Shown: positions 1-8,479, numbered from the stretch's first letter. The stretch is 17,772 nucleotides of DNA from DAOTYX01 sp034434635 (GCA_034434635.1 DAOTYX010000018.1:1-17772); one strand, 5' to 3'. Made by a program: numbers and translations. The notes: a model not told the origin generated them from the sequence alone.

Positions 1-1380
1 GTGCTGTTGGCTGCCGGAGGATCGCTCCGCTTCGGGCAGGCCAAGCAGTTGCTGGAGTGGGACGGCAAGCCGCTGGTAGCACACGTCACCGACACAGCCC
101 TGGCTGCAGGCCTGGAGCCGGTGATCGTCGTCACCGGATACCAGGCGCCAGCGGTACATACGGCACTGGGCGACCGTCCGATACGGGTCGTGACGAACTG
201 GCGATGGGAGGAAGGCCTCAGCACCTCGGTGTTGGTAGGTCTGGCGATGCTCCCCCCGGAGGTGGACGGGGCCATCTTCCTCCACTGCGATCAGCCGCTG
301 GTCACCGCCGACCTGCTGCGAGGACTCGTGGCCCGTTTCGCCGAGACTGGCGCTCCCCTCGTTTACCCCGTCTGCGGAGAGAAGCGCGGGACGCCGGTGC
401 TCTTCGCCCGCGCGCTGTTCCCCGAACTGGCCAGAGCCAGCGGTGACGAAGGAGGCCGCAGCCTCGTCGCCCGTCACATCGCCAAGGCCGCCCAGGTGGT
501 GGTGGCCGATCCCGACGTGTTGGCCGACATGGACACACCGGAGGAGTACCAACGGCTGCGCCACCGGCTACAGGCCACTCGTCCCACCCTTGCCTCCATC
601 CGGCACCTCATCGTGGATATGGACGGTGTCCTCTGGCGTGGCGAACAGCCGACACCGGGACTCTGCGACTTCTTCTCGTTCCTGCACGAACACGACATCC
701 CGTTCATCCTCGCCACCAACAACGCCAGCAAACGCCCAGAACGGTACATCGAGCGGCTGGCGCAGTGGGGAGTGGAAGTCTCCCCGGAGCGCATCCTTAC
801 ATCCGCCCAGGCCGCCGCCGCCTACCTGACGACGGTCGCCGCGCCAGGCACGCCAGTCTACGTGATCGGCACGGAAGGGCTGCAGCACGCCCTCACCGAG
901 CGCGGCTTCACCCTGACGGCGGAGGGGGCGCAGTACGTGCTTGTCGGTTGGGCGCCGGACATGGACTGGCAGAAACTGGCGATTGCGACCCGTCTCATCC
1001 GCGGCGGCGCTGGCTTCATCGGCACCAACCCGGATGTGACATTCCCTACCGAGGTGGGACTGGTTCCGGGGAATGGAGCCACTCTGGCCGCCCTGCAAGC
1101 CGCCACTGGCATCAGTCCGCTGGTCATCGGCAAGCCAGAACCGCACCTCTACCGCGAGGCGCTGCGGCGGATGGGAGCCACCCACGCCACCACCGCCGCC
1201 GTGGGAGACCGCCTGGACACCGACATTGCCGGCGCGAAGCGGATGGGGATGTTCACCATCCTGGTCCTTTCTGGTATCAGCACCCCCGAAGAACTGGCCA
1301 CTTCACCCCTGCAACCCGACCTGGTCTGCGCGCACGTGGGGGACCTGGCGCAACGCTGGGAGGAGGCCCTGCGCCAGTGA
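1..1380 (+). CDS. MocA-like NTP-transferase fused to HAD-IIA (NagD-like) phosphatase, 5' partial
   Basis: The visible 459 residues hold two enzymes in one chain. Residues 1-190 are a MobA/MocA-type nucleotidyltransferase: the nucleotide-binding loop LAAGGSLRFGQAKQLL is at residues 3-18, the CDQP motif at 96-99, GDEGGRSLVARH at 148-159 and the closing DMDTPEEY at 176-183. This family adds CMP or GMP to molybdopterin, or acts on similar substrates. Residues about 200-459 are a HAD-IIA hydrolase with all four motifs: DMDGVLW (206-212, nucleophile D206), ATNNAS (238-243), GKPEP (377-381, K378) and GDRLDTD (402-408). Such proteins dephosphorylate small sugar or nucleotide phosphates. Family members usually carry several residues before LAAG, so the GTG at base 1 is an internal codon and the gene begins upstream of the window. 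The stop overlaps the rlmN start by 4 bases. The fold assignments are firm; the substrates are unknown. Confidence 0.88.
   Translation: MLLAAGGSLRFGQAKQLLEWDGKPLVAHVTDTALAAGLEPVIVVTGYQAPAVHTALGDRPIRVVTNWRWEEGLSTSVLVGLAMLPPEVDGAIFLHCDQPLVTADLLRGLVARFAETGAPLVYPVCGEKRGTPVLFARALFPELARASGDEGGRSLVARHIAKAAQVVVADPDVLADMDTPEEYQRLRHRLQATRPTLASIRHLIVDMDGVLWRGEQPTPGLCDFFSFLHEHDIPFILATNNASKRPERYIERLAQWGVEVSPERILTSAQAAAAYLTTVAAPGTPVYVIGTEGLQHALTERGFTLTAEGAQYVLVGWAPDMDWQKLAIATRLIRGGAGFIGTNPDVTFPTEVGLVPGNGATLAALQAATGISPLVIGKPEPHLYREALRRMGATHATTAAVGDRLDTDIAGAKRMGMFTILVLSGISTPEELATSPLQPDLVCAHVGDLAQRWEEALRQ
1361..1366 (+). promoter_or_regulatory. Ribosome binding site for rlmN
   Basis: AGGAGG lies 10 bases before the GTG at 1377, inside the end of the upstream gene. 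It supports this GTG as the rlmN start, although the frame stays open much further upstream. Confidence 0.75.
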
Positions 1381-2444
1381 GCAAAGCCCGCCTATCCCTC
1401 CTTTACGACCTTGACCTGCCCGCGCTGCACACGTTGATGGCAGACTGGGGGCAGCCGGACTACCGCGCCCGGCAGATCTGGGAATGGCTCTATGTCCATC
1501 TGGCTGACCATCTCGACCAGATGACCAACCTGCCGCTGGCCCTGCGCCAGAGGCTGGCCGAAGAGATGCCCCTCAGCGTTCCACAGGTCATCGCCAGTCA
1601 GACCTCGCCAGACGGACAGACCCGCAAGGACCTCCTGCGCCTGGCGGACGGCGAGACGGTGGAGACGGTGTTGATGCGCTACGAACACCGCCGTACCGCC
1701 TGCATCTCGACCCAGGTTGGCTGTCCCATCGGTTGCCTCTTCTGCGCCACGGGGCAGGCAGGATTTCGTCGCAACCTCAGCACGGGGGAGATCGTCGCCC
1801 AGGCACTGCATTTCGCCCGCGTGTTGCGTGCAGAAGGACAGCGCCTCTCCAATGTGGTGTTGATGGGCATGGGCGAGCCGCTGCTCAACGAGCAGGCTTC
1901 GATGGCCGCCATTGCCCGGATGTGCGACCCGACGGGCTTCAACCTGGGCCAGCGCCATATCACTCTGTCCACCGTGGGTGTCGTGCCAGGAATAGACCGG
2001 TTGGGCACGGGGGCGCAACAAAGTTGCACCCCCACGCTGGCGGTCTCATTACACGCCGCGACGGACGAGTTGCGCGACCGGCTGGTGCCGATCAACCGCC
2101 GTTACCCGCTGGACGCGCTCTTCGCCGCGTGCCACCGCTACGTCGCCCGCACCCGGCGGCGCATCAGTTTCGAGTGGGCGCTCATCGCCGGGGTGAACGA
2201 TACGCCGCAGCAGGCGGAAGCCCTGGCCGCCCGCCTGGTGGGGCTCCTGGCCCACGTCAACCTCATCCCGCTCAACCCAACCCCCGGCTATGACGGACAG
2301 CCGCCCTCCCCCGCTGCCATTGCTGCCTTCACCGCCATCCTGGATCGGCGGCGAGTTCCTTACACCGTGCGCCTGCGGCGCGGAATCGAGATTCAGGCAG
2401 GCTGTGGACAACTGCGCCATCGCCATGGAGGAGAAAGCCTTTGA
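1377..2444 (+). CDS. rlmN: Dual-specificity 23S rRNA/tRNA (adenine-C2) methyltransferase RlmN
   Basis: A radical-SAM enzyme of 355 residues, the normal family length. RlmN methylates C2 of A2503 in 23S rRNA and of A37 in some tRNAs. The 4Fe-4S cluster motif CPIGCLFC is at residues 116-123 (C116, C120, C123). GMGEPLLN (164-171) is the SAM-binding GEP motif, and LAVSLHA is at 221-227. The C-terminal AGCGQL carries C343, which matches the conserved cysteine that becomes methylated in the catalytic cycle. The start is GTG 1377, chosen because it overlaps the upstream TGA (GTGA) and has a clear ribosome binding site. It shares a single base with the lytic transglycosylase gene downstream (TGATG), so the three genes are probably translationally coupled. 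An extra segment around residues 209-217 before LAVSLHA looks slightly longer than usual. Confidence 0.96.
   Translation: MSKARLSLLYDLDLPALHTLMADWGQPDYRARQIWEWLYVHLADHLDQMTNLPLALRQRLAEEMPLSVPQVIASQTSPDGQTRKDLLRLADGETVETVLMRYEHRRTACISTQVGCPIGCLFCATGQAGFRRNLSTGEIVAQALHFARVLRAEGQRLSNVVLMGMGEPLLNEQASMAAIARMCDPTGFNLGQRHITLSTVGVVPGIDRLGTGAQQSCTPTLAVSLHAATDELRDRLVPINRRYPLDALFAACHRYVARTRRRISFEWALIAGVNDTPQQAEALAARLVGLLAHVNLIPLNPTPGYDGQPPSPAAIAAFTAILDRRRVPYTVRLRRGIEIQAGCGQLRHRHGGESL
2427..2433 (+). promoter_or_regulatory. Ribosome binding site for the lytic transglycosylase
   Basis: GGAGGAG lies 10 bases before ATG 2444. It favours ATG 2444 over the TTG immediately upstream at 2441. Confidence 0.7.
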
Positions 2445-4840
2445 TGACTACGCGAAAGTTCTGGCGGTTCGCCGCCCCTTTGGCGCTTCTTGTCTCCCTT
2501 CTGGCCTGTCAACTCCCCCTGCCCTTCCTTCGGCCCACCGCCACCCCCTCTCCCACTCCCACCATCAGCCCCACCCCCACTCCCGCACCAACCCCCACTC
2601 CCACCCCTGCCCCCGCCGACCTGCTCAGCCTGGGAGAAGAGGCCCTCGCCGTCAGTGACACGGAAGGGGCCATCCTGGCCTTCCAGTCGGCTCTCGCTGC
2701 CCCCGATGATGACGAAACCGCCGCGCAGGCGCTGGTCGGCCTGGGCCGCGCCTACCTGGCCGACGAGTCCTACCTGAGCGCCGCCGACACCTTCGGGCAC
2801 TTCCTGGAACGGTTCCCCCAGGCCCCCCAGGCTCAATCGGTTCACTTCTGGCTCGCCGAGGCACTCGTCGGCGCAGGGGAGCCCCTGGCCGCCGCCGATC
2901 ATTACCGCGCCTACCTGCAAGGGAATACCGTGATCACCGCCTACATCCAGGAGTGGCTTGGTGACGCCCTCCACGCCGCAGGTGCGTATGCCGACGCCGT
3001 CGCCGCCTACCAGGCCGCCGTGGACGCCGCGCCCGATCTCTCTTTCGAGGTCGGAATGCGCGAGAAGATGGCCCTCTCCTACGCCGCCTCAGGGGACTAC
3101 GAGGGCGCGCTGGCGCAGTACGACGCCATCCTGAACCAGGCGCAGATCCCCGAGTACCGGGCGCGCATCGCCCACCAGAAGGCGCAGACCCTTATCCTGG
3201 CTGGTCGCACGGACGAAGGGTACGCTCTGCACCGCGAGATCGTCGAGACCTACCCCACCAGCGCGTGGGCTCACCCCTCGCTGGTCGTGCTGGTAGAGGC
3301 GGCTGTGCCAGTGGGAGACCTGATCCGCGGCATCGTGGACTACCACGCTGGGGCCTACGAGCCGGGCATCGCCGCGTTTGCCCGCTACATCGCTGCCCAC
3401 CCCGACCACAACGGCGACCCACTCTACTACCTGGGCGCCTCCTATCTCGAGTTCGATGAGCCCGCTCAGGCCGAGTCAGCCTTCCGTGAACTGGCGGAGG
3501 GCTACCCGGACAACATCCACTGGGGGGATGGCTGGATGGGATGGGCTGCTGCGCTGGCTGCCCAGGGGGACACAGACGAAGCGGTGACCACTTACCGCGC
3601 CTTCGCCGCAGCCGCGCCCGGTCACGCCCGTGCGCCGGAGGCGTTGTGGTGCGCGGCACAATTGCTGGAGACCGCAGGCCGACGGGACGAGGCCGCCTAC
3701 GCCTACGAGCAGGTCGCCTCCACCTACCCCTACTCCGACTACGCCGCCCCAGCGCTGCTGCGCGGCGGGCTACAACGCTACCTGCTGGGGACTGTGGACA
3801 CTGCCGCCGCCGACTGGCAGCACCTGGGGACAGCCTACCCGGGCTCTCCCTACCAGGCCGCCGGGCTGCTGTGGCTGGGCAAGGCCCACCTGGCCGCCGG
3901 ACAGGTGCCTTCGGCGACCGCCGCCTTCAGTCAGGCGGCAACGGTGGACCCCTACGGCTACTACGGGCTGCGCGCCGCCGATCTCCTGCGGGACCCGCTG
4001 GCAGACCCCTTCCCGCCTGCTGACTACCTCCCGCCGGACGATCCTGCCGAAGGACAGGCAGAGGCAGAGCAGTGGCTGGCCGACTGGCTCGGCCTTCCCT
4101 CGGCCGAGGGGATGGGTGAACTGGGCAACTCACTGCTGGAAGACCCCCGCCTGCAGCGCGGCCTGGAGTTGTGGAACCTGGGCCGGCTGGAGGAGGGCAA
4201 AGCCGAACTGGAAGCGTTGCGTTCGGAGACCGTCAACGACCCGCTGACCCAGTACCGCTTGGCGCTCCTGTTCCGCGACATCGGCCTCTACCGCTCCTCC
4301 ATCCTGGCTGCCAGCAATCTGATCCGCCTCTCCCCTGCCGGCACGCCAGCCAATGCGCCTCCCTTCCTGGCCCGCCTGGCCTACCCTCTGGCTTACGAAG
4401 AACTGGTGCTCTCCGAAGCGCTGGATGAGGACTTGCCGCCACTCTTGCTCTTTGCACTCATTCGCCAGGAGAGCCTCTTCGAGGGCTTCGCCACCTCCAC
4501 CGCCTACGCCCACGGGCTGATGCAGGTCATCCCCAGCACCGGGGCGGCCATCGCCGCGCAACTGGGCTGGCCGCCAGGGTATGAGAGCGAGGACCTCTAC
4601 CGGCCGATCGTCAGCCTGCGCTTCGGCGCGTGGTACCTGGCGCGACAGCGAGATGCGTTTGGCGGGCGGTTGGATGTGGCGCTGGCCGCCTACAACGGAG
4701 GACCGGGCAACGCTTCAACGTGGCTGGCTGCGGCTGGCGACGACCCAGACCTGTTCCTCGAGATGGTCACCCTGGGGGAGACACGGCTCTATCTGCAGCG
4801 GGTGCGTGAGCACTACGCCATCTACACGCGGTTGTACTGA
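2444..4840 (+). CDS. TPR-containing lytic murein transglycosylase lipoprotein (Slt-type)
   Basis: A 798-residue secreted peptidoglycan enzyme. The N-terminus has basic residues (R5, K6, R9), a hydrophobic stretch and a lipobox LLAC ending at C22, so it should be lipid-anchored outside the membrane. Residues 31-57 form a Thr/Pro spacer. Residues about 60-640 are helical tetratricopeptide-like repeats (recurring A..Y/F...L..YP patterns), like the superhelical part of Slt70. The C-terminal SLT domain, about 655-785, has IRQES with catalytic E676, AHGLMQVIPSTG and AAYNGGPGN near 748-756. All are hallmark motifs of family 1 lytic transglycosylases, which cleave the MurNAc-GlcNAc bond to give 1,6-anhydro ends. 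It follows rlmN with a 1-base overlap. The substrate or partner bound by the TPR part cannot be read from the sequence. Confidence 0.93.
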   Translation: MTTRKFWRFAAPLALLVSLLACQLPLPFLRPTATPSPTPTISPTPTPAPTPTPTPAPADLLSLGEEALAVSDTEGAILAFQSALAAPDDDETAAQALVGLGRAYLADESYLSAADTFGHFLERFPQAPQAQSVHFWLAEALVGAGEPLAAADHYRAYLQGNTVITAYIQEWLGDALHAAGAYADAVAAYQAAVDAAPDLSFEVGMREKMALSYAASGDYEGALAQYDAILNQAQIPEYRARIAHQKAQTLILAGRTDEGYALHREIVETYPTSAWAHPSLVVLVEAAVPVGDLIRGIVDYHAGAYEPGIAAFARYIAAHPDHNGDPLYYLGASYLEFDEPAQAESAFRELAEGYPDNIHWGDGWMGWAAALAAQGDTDEAVTTYRAFAAAAPGHARAPEALWCAAQLLETAGRRDEAAYAYEQVASTYPYSDYAAPALLRGGLQRYLLGTVDTAAADWQHLGTAYPGSPYQAAGLLWLGKAHLAAGQVPSATAAFSQAATVDPYGYYGLRAADLLRDPLADPFPPADYLPPDDPAEGQAEAEQWLADWLGLPSAEGMGELGNSLLEDPRLQRGLELWNLGRLEEGKAELEALRSETVNDPLTQYRLALLFRDIGLYRSSILAASNLIRLSPAGTPANAPPFLARLAYPLAYEELVLSEALDEDLPPLLLFALIRQESLFEGFATSTAYAHGLMQVIPSTGAAIAAQLGWPPGYESEDLYRPIVSLRFGAWYLARQRDAFGGRLDVALAAYNGGPGNASTWLAAAGDDPDLFLEMVTLGETRLYLQRVREHYAIYTRLY
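2534..2614 (+). repeat. Low-complexity C-rich tract encoding a Thr/Pro linker
   Basis: A run of CCCAC/CCCCC-type words encodes alternating Thr-Pro (residues 31-57 of the lipoprotein). Such flexible spacers lift a domain away from the membrane anchor. The SH3-like protein at 8587-9078 carries a similar linker. Confidence 0.8.
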
Positions 4841-4907
4841 GACGCGGAGCGGCGGTAACAGGGCGATCCTCAGCCCGTGGTCCGCGGTCAATGGTCTGTG
4901 GTCGGCT
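4841..4907. other. Convergent intergenic junction
   Basis: 67 bp separate the stop codons of the lytic transglycosylase and the RlmI-type gene. A weak GGGC/GCCC stem (4861-4876) is present but has no T-run, so I see no convincing intrinsic terminator. The right part is a heptamer array, listed separately. Confidence 0.6.
4877..4904 (+). repeat. Four degenerate heptamers, consensus GTGGTCN
   Basis: Four consecutive 7-base units start at 4877, 4884, 4891 and 4898. All share GGTC at positions 3-6, and positions 1-2 and 7 vary (GTGGTCC, GCGGTCA, ATGGTCT, GTGGTCG). The last unit ends just before the RlmI-type stop codon. Confidence 0.7.
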
Positions 4908-6098
4908 TTACCATACCCGACAGATCAGCCCTTTGAGGTATGCCCCCTCCGGGAAGGTGAGCGCCACCGGGTGATCCGCCGCCTGCGCCAGGACGCCAAC
5001 CACCTGCACGTCGCGCCGCGCATCCACCGCGGCGCCGAAGAGGATCTTCTGGAACAGGTCGGCGGAGACAGCCCCTGAGCAGGAGGTGGAGAAGAGCACC
5101 CCGCCGGGCCGCAGGAGGCGGAACCCCAGCAGGTTGATGTCCTTGTAGGCCCGCGCTGCCCGCGGCACGTCGGCGGCCGTGGGGGCGAATTTGGGCGGGT
5201 CCAGCACGATGACGTCGAAGGTGCGGCCCTGGTCCCGGTAGTCGCGCAGGACCTGGAAGAGGTTCCCCTCGACGAAGACGTGCTGCTCCGGCGCGAACCC
5301 GTTGAGGGAGAGGTTCCGCCGGGCTGCCGCCAGCGCCGGACCTGAGGAGTCCACGAAGGTCACCTGGGTCGCGCCGCCGCCAGCGGCGTACAGGCCGAAG
5401 CCGCCGCTGTAGCAGAAGCCGTCCAATACCTCTGCCCCGGCACAGAAGGGAGGCAGCCGGGCGCGGTTCTCCCGCTGGTCGAGATAGAAGCCGGTCTTCT
5501 GCCCGGCGCGCAGGTCTACCGCGAAGCAGCGGCCGTTCTCCAGTATCTCCAGTTCCTCCGGTGGCTCCTCGCCGCGCAGGGGACCGCTGCGCAGCGGCAG
5601 CCCCTCCTTCTCCCGCACGTCCACGTCGGAGCGCTCGAAGATGCCGCGCGGCGAGAGCAGGTCATCCAGCGCGGCCAGGATCTCCTCGCGATACCGCTCC
5701 GCCGAAAGCGCCAGAAACTGCACGACGAGGAACTCGCCGTACCGGTCCACGACCAGCCCCGGCAACCCATCCGACTCGGCGTGGGCCAGGCGATAGGCGG
5801 TGGTCGTGGGGTCAGCGGACAGGGCGACGCGGGCCGCGACGGCCCGCTCCAGCCGGCGACGCCACAGGCCGGCATCAACCGGCTCATCCGGATCCCAGGT
5901 CAGCAGACGCACGGCGATCTGTGAGCGGCGGTTCAGCACCCCTCGCGCCAGCCATTCACCATCGGCATCGCAGACCTCCACCACGTCCCCGTCTGCCAGA
6001 TCCCCCTCTATCCGCGCCAGCGCGCCGGAGAAGACCCACGGATGGCGGCGAAGCACCGAACGGGCCCGGCCCTTCTTCAGGACGACCTGCCGCTTCAT
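4908..6098 (-). CDS. rlmI: RlmI-type 23S rRNA (cytosine-C5) methyltransferase
   Basis: A 396-residue class I SAM-dependent RNA methyltransferase of the COG1092/RlmI family. The E. coli member makes m5C1962 in 23S rRNA. Residues 1-66 are a PUA domain (HPWVFSGALARIEG, then DGEWLARGVLNRRSQIAVRLL). The Rossmann methyltransferase follows, with KTGFYLDQR at 201-209, the SAM-binding motif LDGFCYSGGFGLYAA at 225-239, LDPPKFA at 299-305 and STSCS with catalytic C340. The length matches the family. Start ATG 6098 overlaps the ligA stop by 4 bases (ATGA), so it should be translated by coupling as the last gene of the ligA set. The position modified in this organism is inferred only from family membership; related paralogues could act on another cytosine. 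Confidence 0.9.
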   Translation of the reverse strand: MKRQVVLKKGRARSVLRRHPWVFSGALARIEGDLADGDVVEVCDADGEWLARGVLNRRSQIAVRLLTWDPDEPVDAGLWRRRLERAVAARVALSADPTTTAYRLAHAESDGLPGLVVDRYGEFLVVQFLALSAERYREEILAALDDLLSPRGIFERSDVDVREKEGLPLRSGPLRGEEPPEELEILENGRCFAVDLRAGQKTGFYLDQRENRARLPPFCAGAEVLDGFCYSGGFGLYAAGGGATQVTFVDSSGPALAAARRNLSLNGFAPEQHVFVEGNLFQVLRDYRDQGRTFDVIVLDPPKFAPTAADVPRAARAYKDINLLGFRLLRPGGVLFSTSCSGAVSADLFQKILFGAAVDARRDVQVVGVLAQAADHPVALTFPEGAYLKGLICRVW

Positions 6099-8122
6099 CG
6101 GGCCAGCAGGGCCATCAGCCCCGCCTCGTCGAGGAACGGCACGCCCAGTTCCTGGGCCTTGCGGTACTTCGTGCCGCCAGGCGCTTCGCCGACGACCAGG
6201 TAACTGGTGTTGCGACTGACGGAATCGGTGACCTTGCCGCCGTGGCTGGCGATCAGCGCGGCGATCTCTTCACGCGGGCGGGAGAGGGTGCCAGTGATGA
6301 CGAAGGTCAGCCCGGCCAGCGGCCCCGTCCCCGCCGCCACCGGCGCGGCCTCAGACAGGCGGACGCCAGCGGCGCGCAGCTTCTCGATGATCTGTCGATG
6401 ACGGGGGCGAGCGAACCAGTCAACGACCGCCTGAGCGATCCGTGGGCCGATGCCGGGGATGGCCTGCAACTCCTCAACGGAAGCCTTTGCCAGCGCATCC
6501 AGCGAGCCGAAGCGCTGCGCCAGCGTCTCCGCCACCACCCCGCCGACGTGCTGGATGCCCAGCGCGGTCAACAGGCGACTGAGCGGACGGGTCTTGCTGG
6601 CCGCGATGGCCGCCAGCAGGTTGTCGGCGCGCTTCTCGGCAAAACCCTCCAATCCCAGGAGGTCCTCTTTCTTCAGGAAATACAGGTCGCCCACATCCTG
6701 CACCAGCCCCTTCCCCACCAGCAGCGCAGCGACCTTCTCCCCCAGCGTCTCGATGTCCATCGCGCCGCGCGAGGCGAAATAGGCCACCCGTCGCACCCGC
6801 TGGGCGGGACAGGCAGCGTTGACGCAGTAGACCGCCACCTCCTCCGGGCTGCTCACCACCGGCTCGCCGCAGACCGGACAGCGGTCGGGTGGGACGTAGG
6901 GCCGCTCCGCGCCGCTGCGCAGGTCGGTCACCGGCCCGACAATCTGGGGGATGACCTCGCCTGCCCGCCGGACAATCACGCGGTCCCCCTCGCGGATGTC
7001 CCGCTCGGCGATGTAGTCGAAGTTGTGCAGTGTGGCCTTGCTCACCGTCACCCCGCCGATGGGCACAGGGTCGAGCACGGCGAAGGGGGCCAACGTGCCA
7101 GTGCGGCCGACGTTGACGCGGATCTCTCGCAGGGTGGTGACGGCCTCGCGGCCGGGGAACTTGTAGGCCAGCGCGCCGCGCGGCGTGCGGCCCACCACAC
7201 CAAGCCGCTCAGCCACCTCCAGGTCGTTCACCTTAATGACCATCCCGTCCGCCTCGTAGGGCAGGGTGTCCCGCTGACGGGCCCAGCGTTCGCAGTAGGC
7301 CACCGCCCCATCCAGGTCGTCGAAGTGGGCGGCGTGTTCAGTGACTGGAAAGCCCAGCGCCCGCAGGTAGGTCAGCAGATCCCACTGGCGGGTGGGCGGA
7401 GCCGGATCGCCCTCCCATGCCACCACCTGATAGCAGAGGAGGCTCAGCGGCCGTTGCGCGGTGATGCGCGAGTCGAGCTGACGGAGGGAGCCCGCTGCGG
7501 CGTTGCGCGGGTTGGCGAAGGTCTTCTCCCCACGCTCCGCCTGCTGGCGGTTGAAGGCCTCGAAGTCACGCACGGTCATGAACGCCTCGCCGCGCACGAC
7601 CAGCAGCGGCGGCGGGGCGGGACCGTCAGACTGCACCGGGATGCGCAGCGGCAGGCGGCGGATGGTGCGCAGGTTGGCGGTGATTTCCTCGCCCACCTCG
7701 CCGTCCCCACGGGTGGCCCCCAGCGTGAAGAGGCCATCCCGATAGTGCAGCACGACGCTCAACCCGTCAATCTTCGGCTCGACGACGTAGTCCAGACGCG
7801 TGGCAGGAGGCAGCAATCTGGCGATGCGCTCCCGCCAGGCACGGGCCTCGCCCTCGTTGTAGGCGTTCTCCAGGCTGAGGATCGGCGCCGGGTGGCGCAC
7901 CTGGACAAAGGCCTCCGCCGGCGGTGCGCCGACGCGTTGCGTCGGCGAGTCGGGCGTGACCAGTTCCGGGTACTGCTCCTCAAGATCGCGCAGTTCCCGC
8001 AGCAGCGCGTCATACTGCGCATCGCTGATGACGGGGGAATCGAGCACATAGTAGCGGTAGTTGTGGAAGTTGATCTCTCGTCGCAGCGCCTCAACCCGCT
8101 GTCGCACAGTTTCTGGGATCAT
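6095..8122 (-). CDS. ligA: NAD-dependent DNA ligase LigA
   Basis: A 675-residue enzyme, the standard length. It seals nicks in replication and repair using NAD+. All family domains appear in order. The Ia NAD-binding part spans about residues 1-70, with YYVLDSPVISDAQYDAL at 25-40. The adenylation domain has the KxDG motif at 117-120 (K117 is adenylated). An OB domain spans about 330-405. A Cys4 zinc finger uses C415, C418, C433 and C438. Helix-hairpin-helix repeats span about 450-585 (LPGIGPRIA-like motif at 555-563). A C-terminal BRCT domain spans about 600-675 (TFVITGTLSRPREE). The frame is open further upstream, but ATG 8122 gives the canonical N-terminus and overlaps the stop of the preceding small gene by 4 bases. 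AGAAGGGG, about 9 bases upstream, can serve as ribosome binding site. Confidence 0.97.
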   Translation of the reverse strand: MIPETVRQRVEALRREINFHNYRYYVLDSPVISDAQYDALLRELRDLEEQYPELVTPDSPTQRVGAPPAEAFVQVRHPAPILSLENAYNEGEARAWRERIARLLPPATRLDYVVEPKIDGLSVVLHYRDGLFTLGATRGDGEVGEEITANLRTIRRLPLRIPVQSDGPAPPPLLVVRGEAFMTVRDFEAFNRQQAERGEKTFANPRNAAAGSLRQLDSRITAQRPLSLLCYQVVAWEGDPAPPTRQWDLLTYLRALGFPVTEHAAHFDDLDGAVAYCERWARQRDTLPYEADGMVIKVNDLEVAERLGVVGRTPRGALAYKFPGREAVTTLREIRVNVGRTGTLAPFAVLDPVPIGGVTVSKATLHNFDYIAERDIREGDRVIVRRAGEVIPQIVGPVTDLRSGAERPYVPPDRCPVCGEPVVSSPEEVAVYCVNAACPAQRVRRVAYFASRGAMDIETLGEKVAALLVGKGLVQDVGDLYFLKKEDLLGLEGFAEKRADNLLAAIAASKTRPLSRLLTALGIQHVGGVVAETLAQRFGSLDALAKASVEELQAIPGIGPRIAQAVVDWFARPRHRQIIEKLRAAGVRLSEAAPVAAGTGPLAGLTFVITGTLSRPREEIAALIASHGGKVTDSVSRNTSYLVVGEAPGGTKYRKAQELGVPFLDEAGLMALLAR

Positions 8123-8466
8123 CGCAACGGACCCCTTCTCATCATCCGGCGGAGCAGCGCGCGCCACAGGATCCGGCGCAGCGCACTGCCGATCTGTCCC
8201 GCCAGGATGATGGCCACGAAGAATCCGATCAGCAACCCCACCGTCAGGCCCCCTGGGGCCACGCCGCCCAGCCTCTGGTCTAGCCCAGCGGCAAATACCC
8301 ACCAGACGCCCAGGACGTACAGGACGATGCACGAGACGATGAAGAGACCGGTCAGCATGCTGACGACGCGGCCGATACAGGAACGCTCCAACACCTGACC
8401 GGCCTGCGCGAAGGCAACCTGCTCCCCCAGGCCTTTCGCGCCACGCCACAAGCGATTGAGACTCAC
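8119..8466 (-). CDS. Small two-helix membrane protein of unknown function
   Basis: A 115-residue protein that I do not recognise. Residues 1-36 are polar to amphipathic (VSLNRLWRGAKGLGEQ). Two hydrophobic segments follow, about 37-61 (MLTGLFIVSCIVLYVLGVWW) and 72-96 (GGLTVGLLIGFFVAIILAG). The tail is very basic (RRILWRALLRRMMRRGPLR), which by the positive-inside rule puts it in the cytoplasm, with a short external loop near QRLGG. The start is GTG 8466, because a strong GGGGAGG lies 6 bases upstream; the TTG codons further upstream have no such signal. It is the first gene of the ligA set, and its TGA overlaps the ligA ATG. Nothing in it suggests a role in DNA ligation. The coupling may only set ligA expression. 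Confidence 0.72.
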   Translation of the reverse strand: MSLNRLWRGAKGLGEQVAFAQAGQVLERSCIGRVVSMLTGLFIVSCIVLYVLGVWWVFAAGLDQRLGGVAPGGLTVGLLIGFFVAIILAGQIGSALRRILWRALLRRMMRRGPLR

Positions 8467-8472
8467 AGCCCA

Positions 8473-8479
8473 CCTCCCC
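8473..8479 (-). promoter_or_regulatory. Ribosome binding site for the small membrane protein
   Basis: GGGGAGG on the minus strand, 6 bases from GTG 8466. It decides the start of this gene. Confidence 0.7.

Noticed and set aside
765..1376. Extension of the rlmN frame upstream of GTG 1377
   Set aside because: It overlaps the conserved HAD domain in another frame, and its translation is Arg/Pro-rich. GTG 1377 has an AGGAGG site and gives a normal N-terminus.
4841..4907. A bidirectional terminator at the convergent junction
   Set aside because: Only a 4-bp GGGC/GCCC stem is present, with no U-run on either strand.
5561..8398. A very long open frame on the plus strand opposite rlmI and ligA
   Set aside because: It is antisense to two genes with complete family motifs. 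Its translation is Arg/Pro/Ala-rich with no recognisable domain, as expected of a shadow frame in GC-rich DNA.
8123..8473. Extension of the ligA frame upstream of ATG 8122
   Set aside because: The added residues do not resemble LigA and overlap the small membrane gene, whose hydrophobic segments and ribosome binding site are clear.
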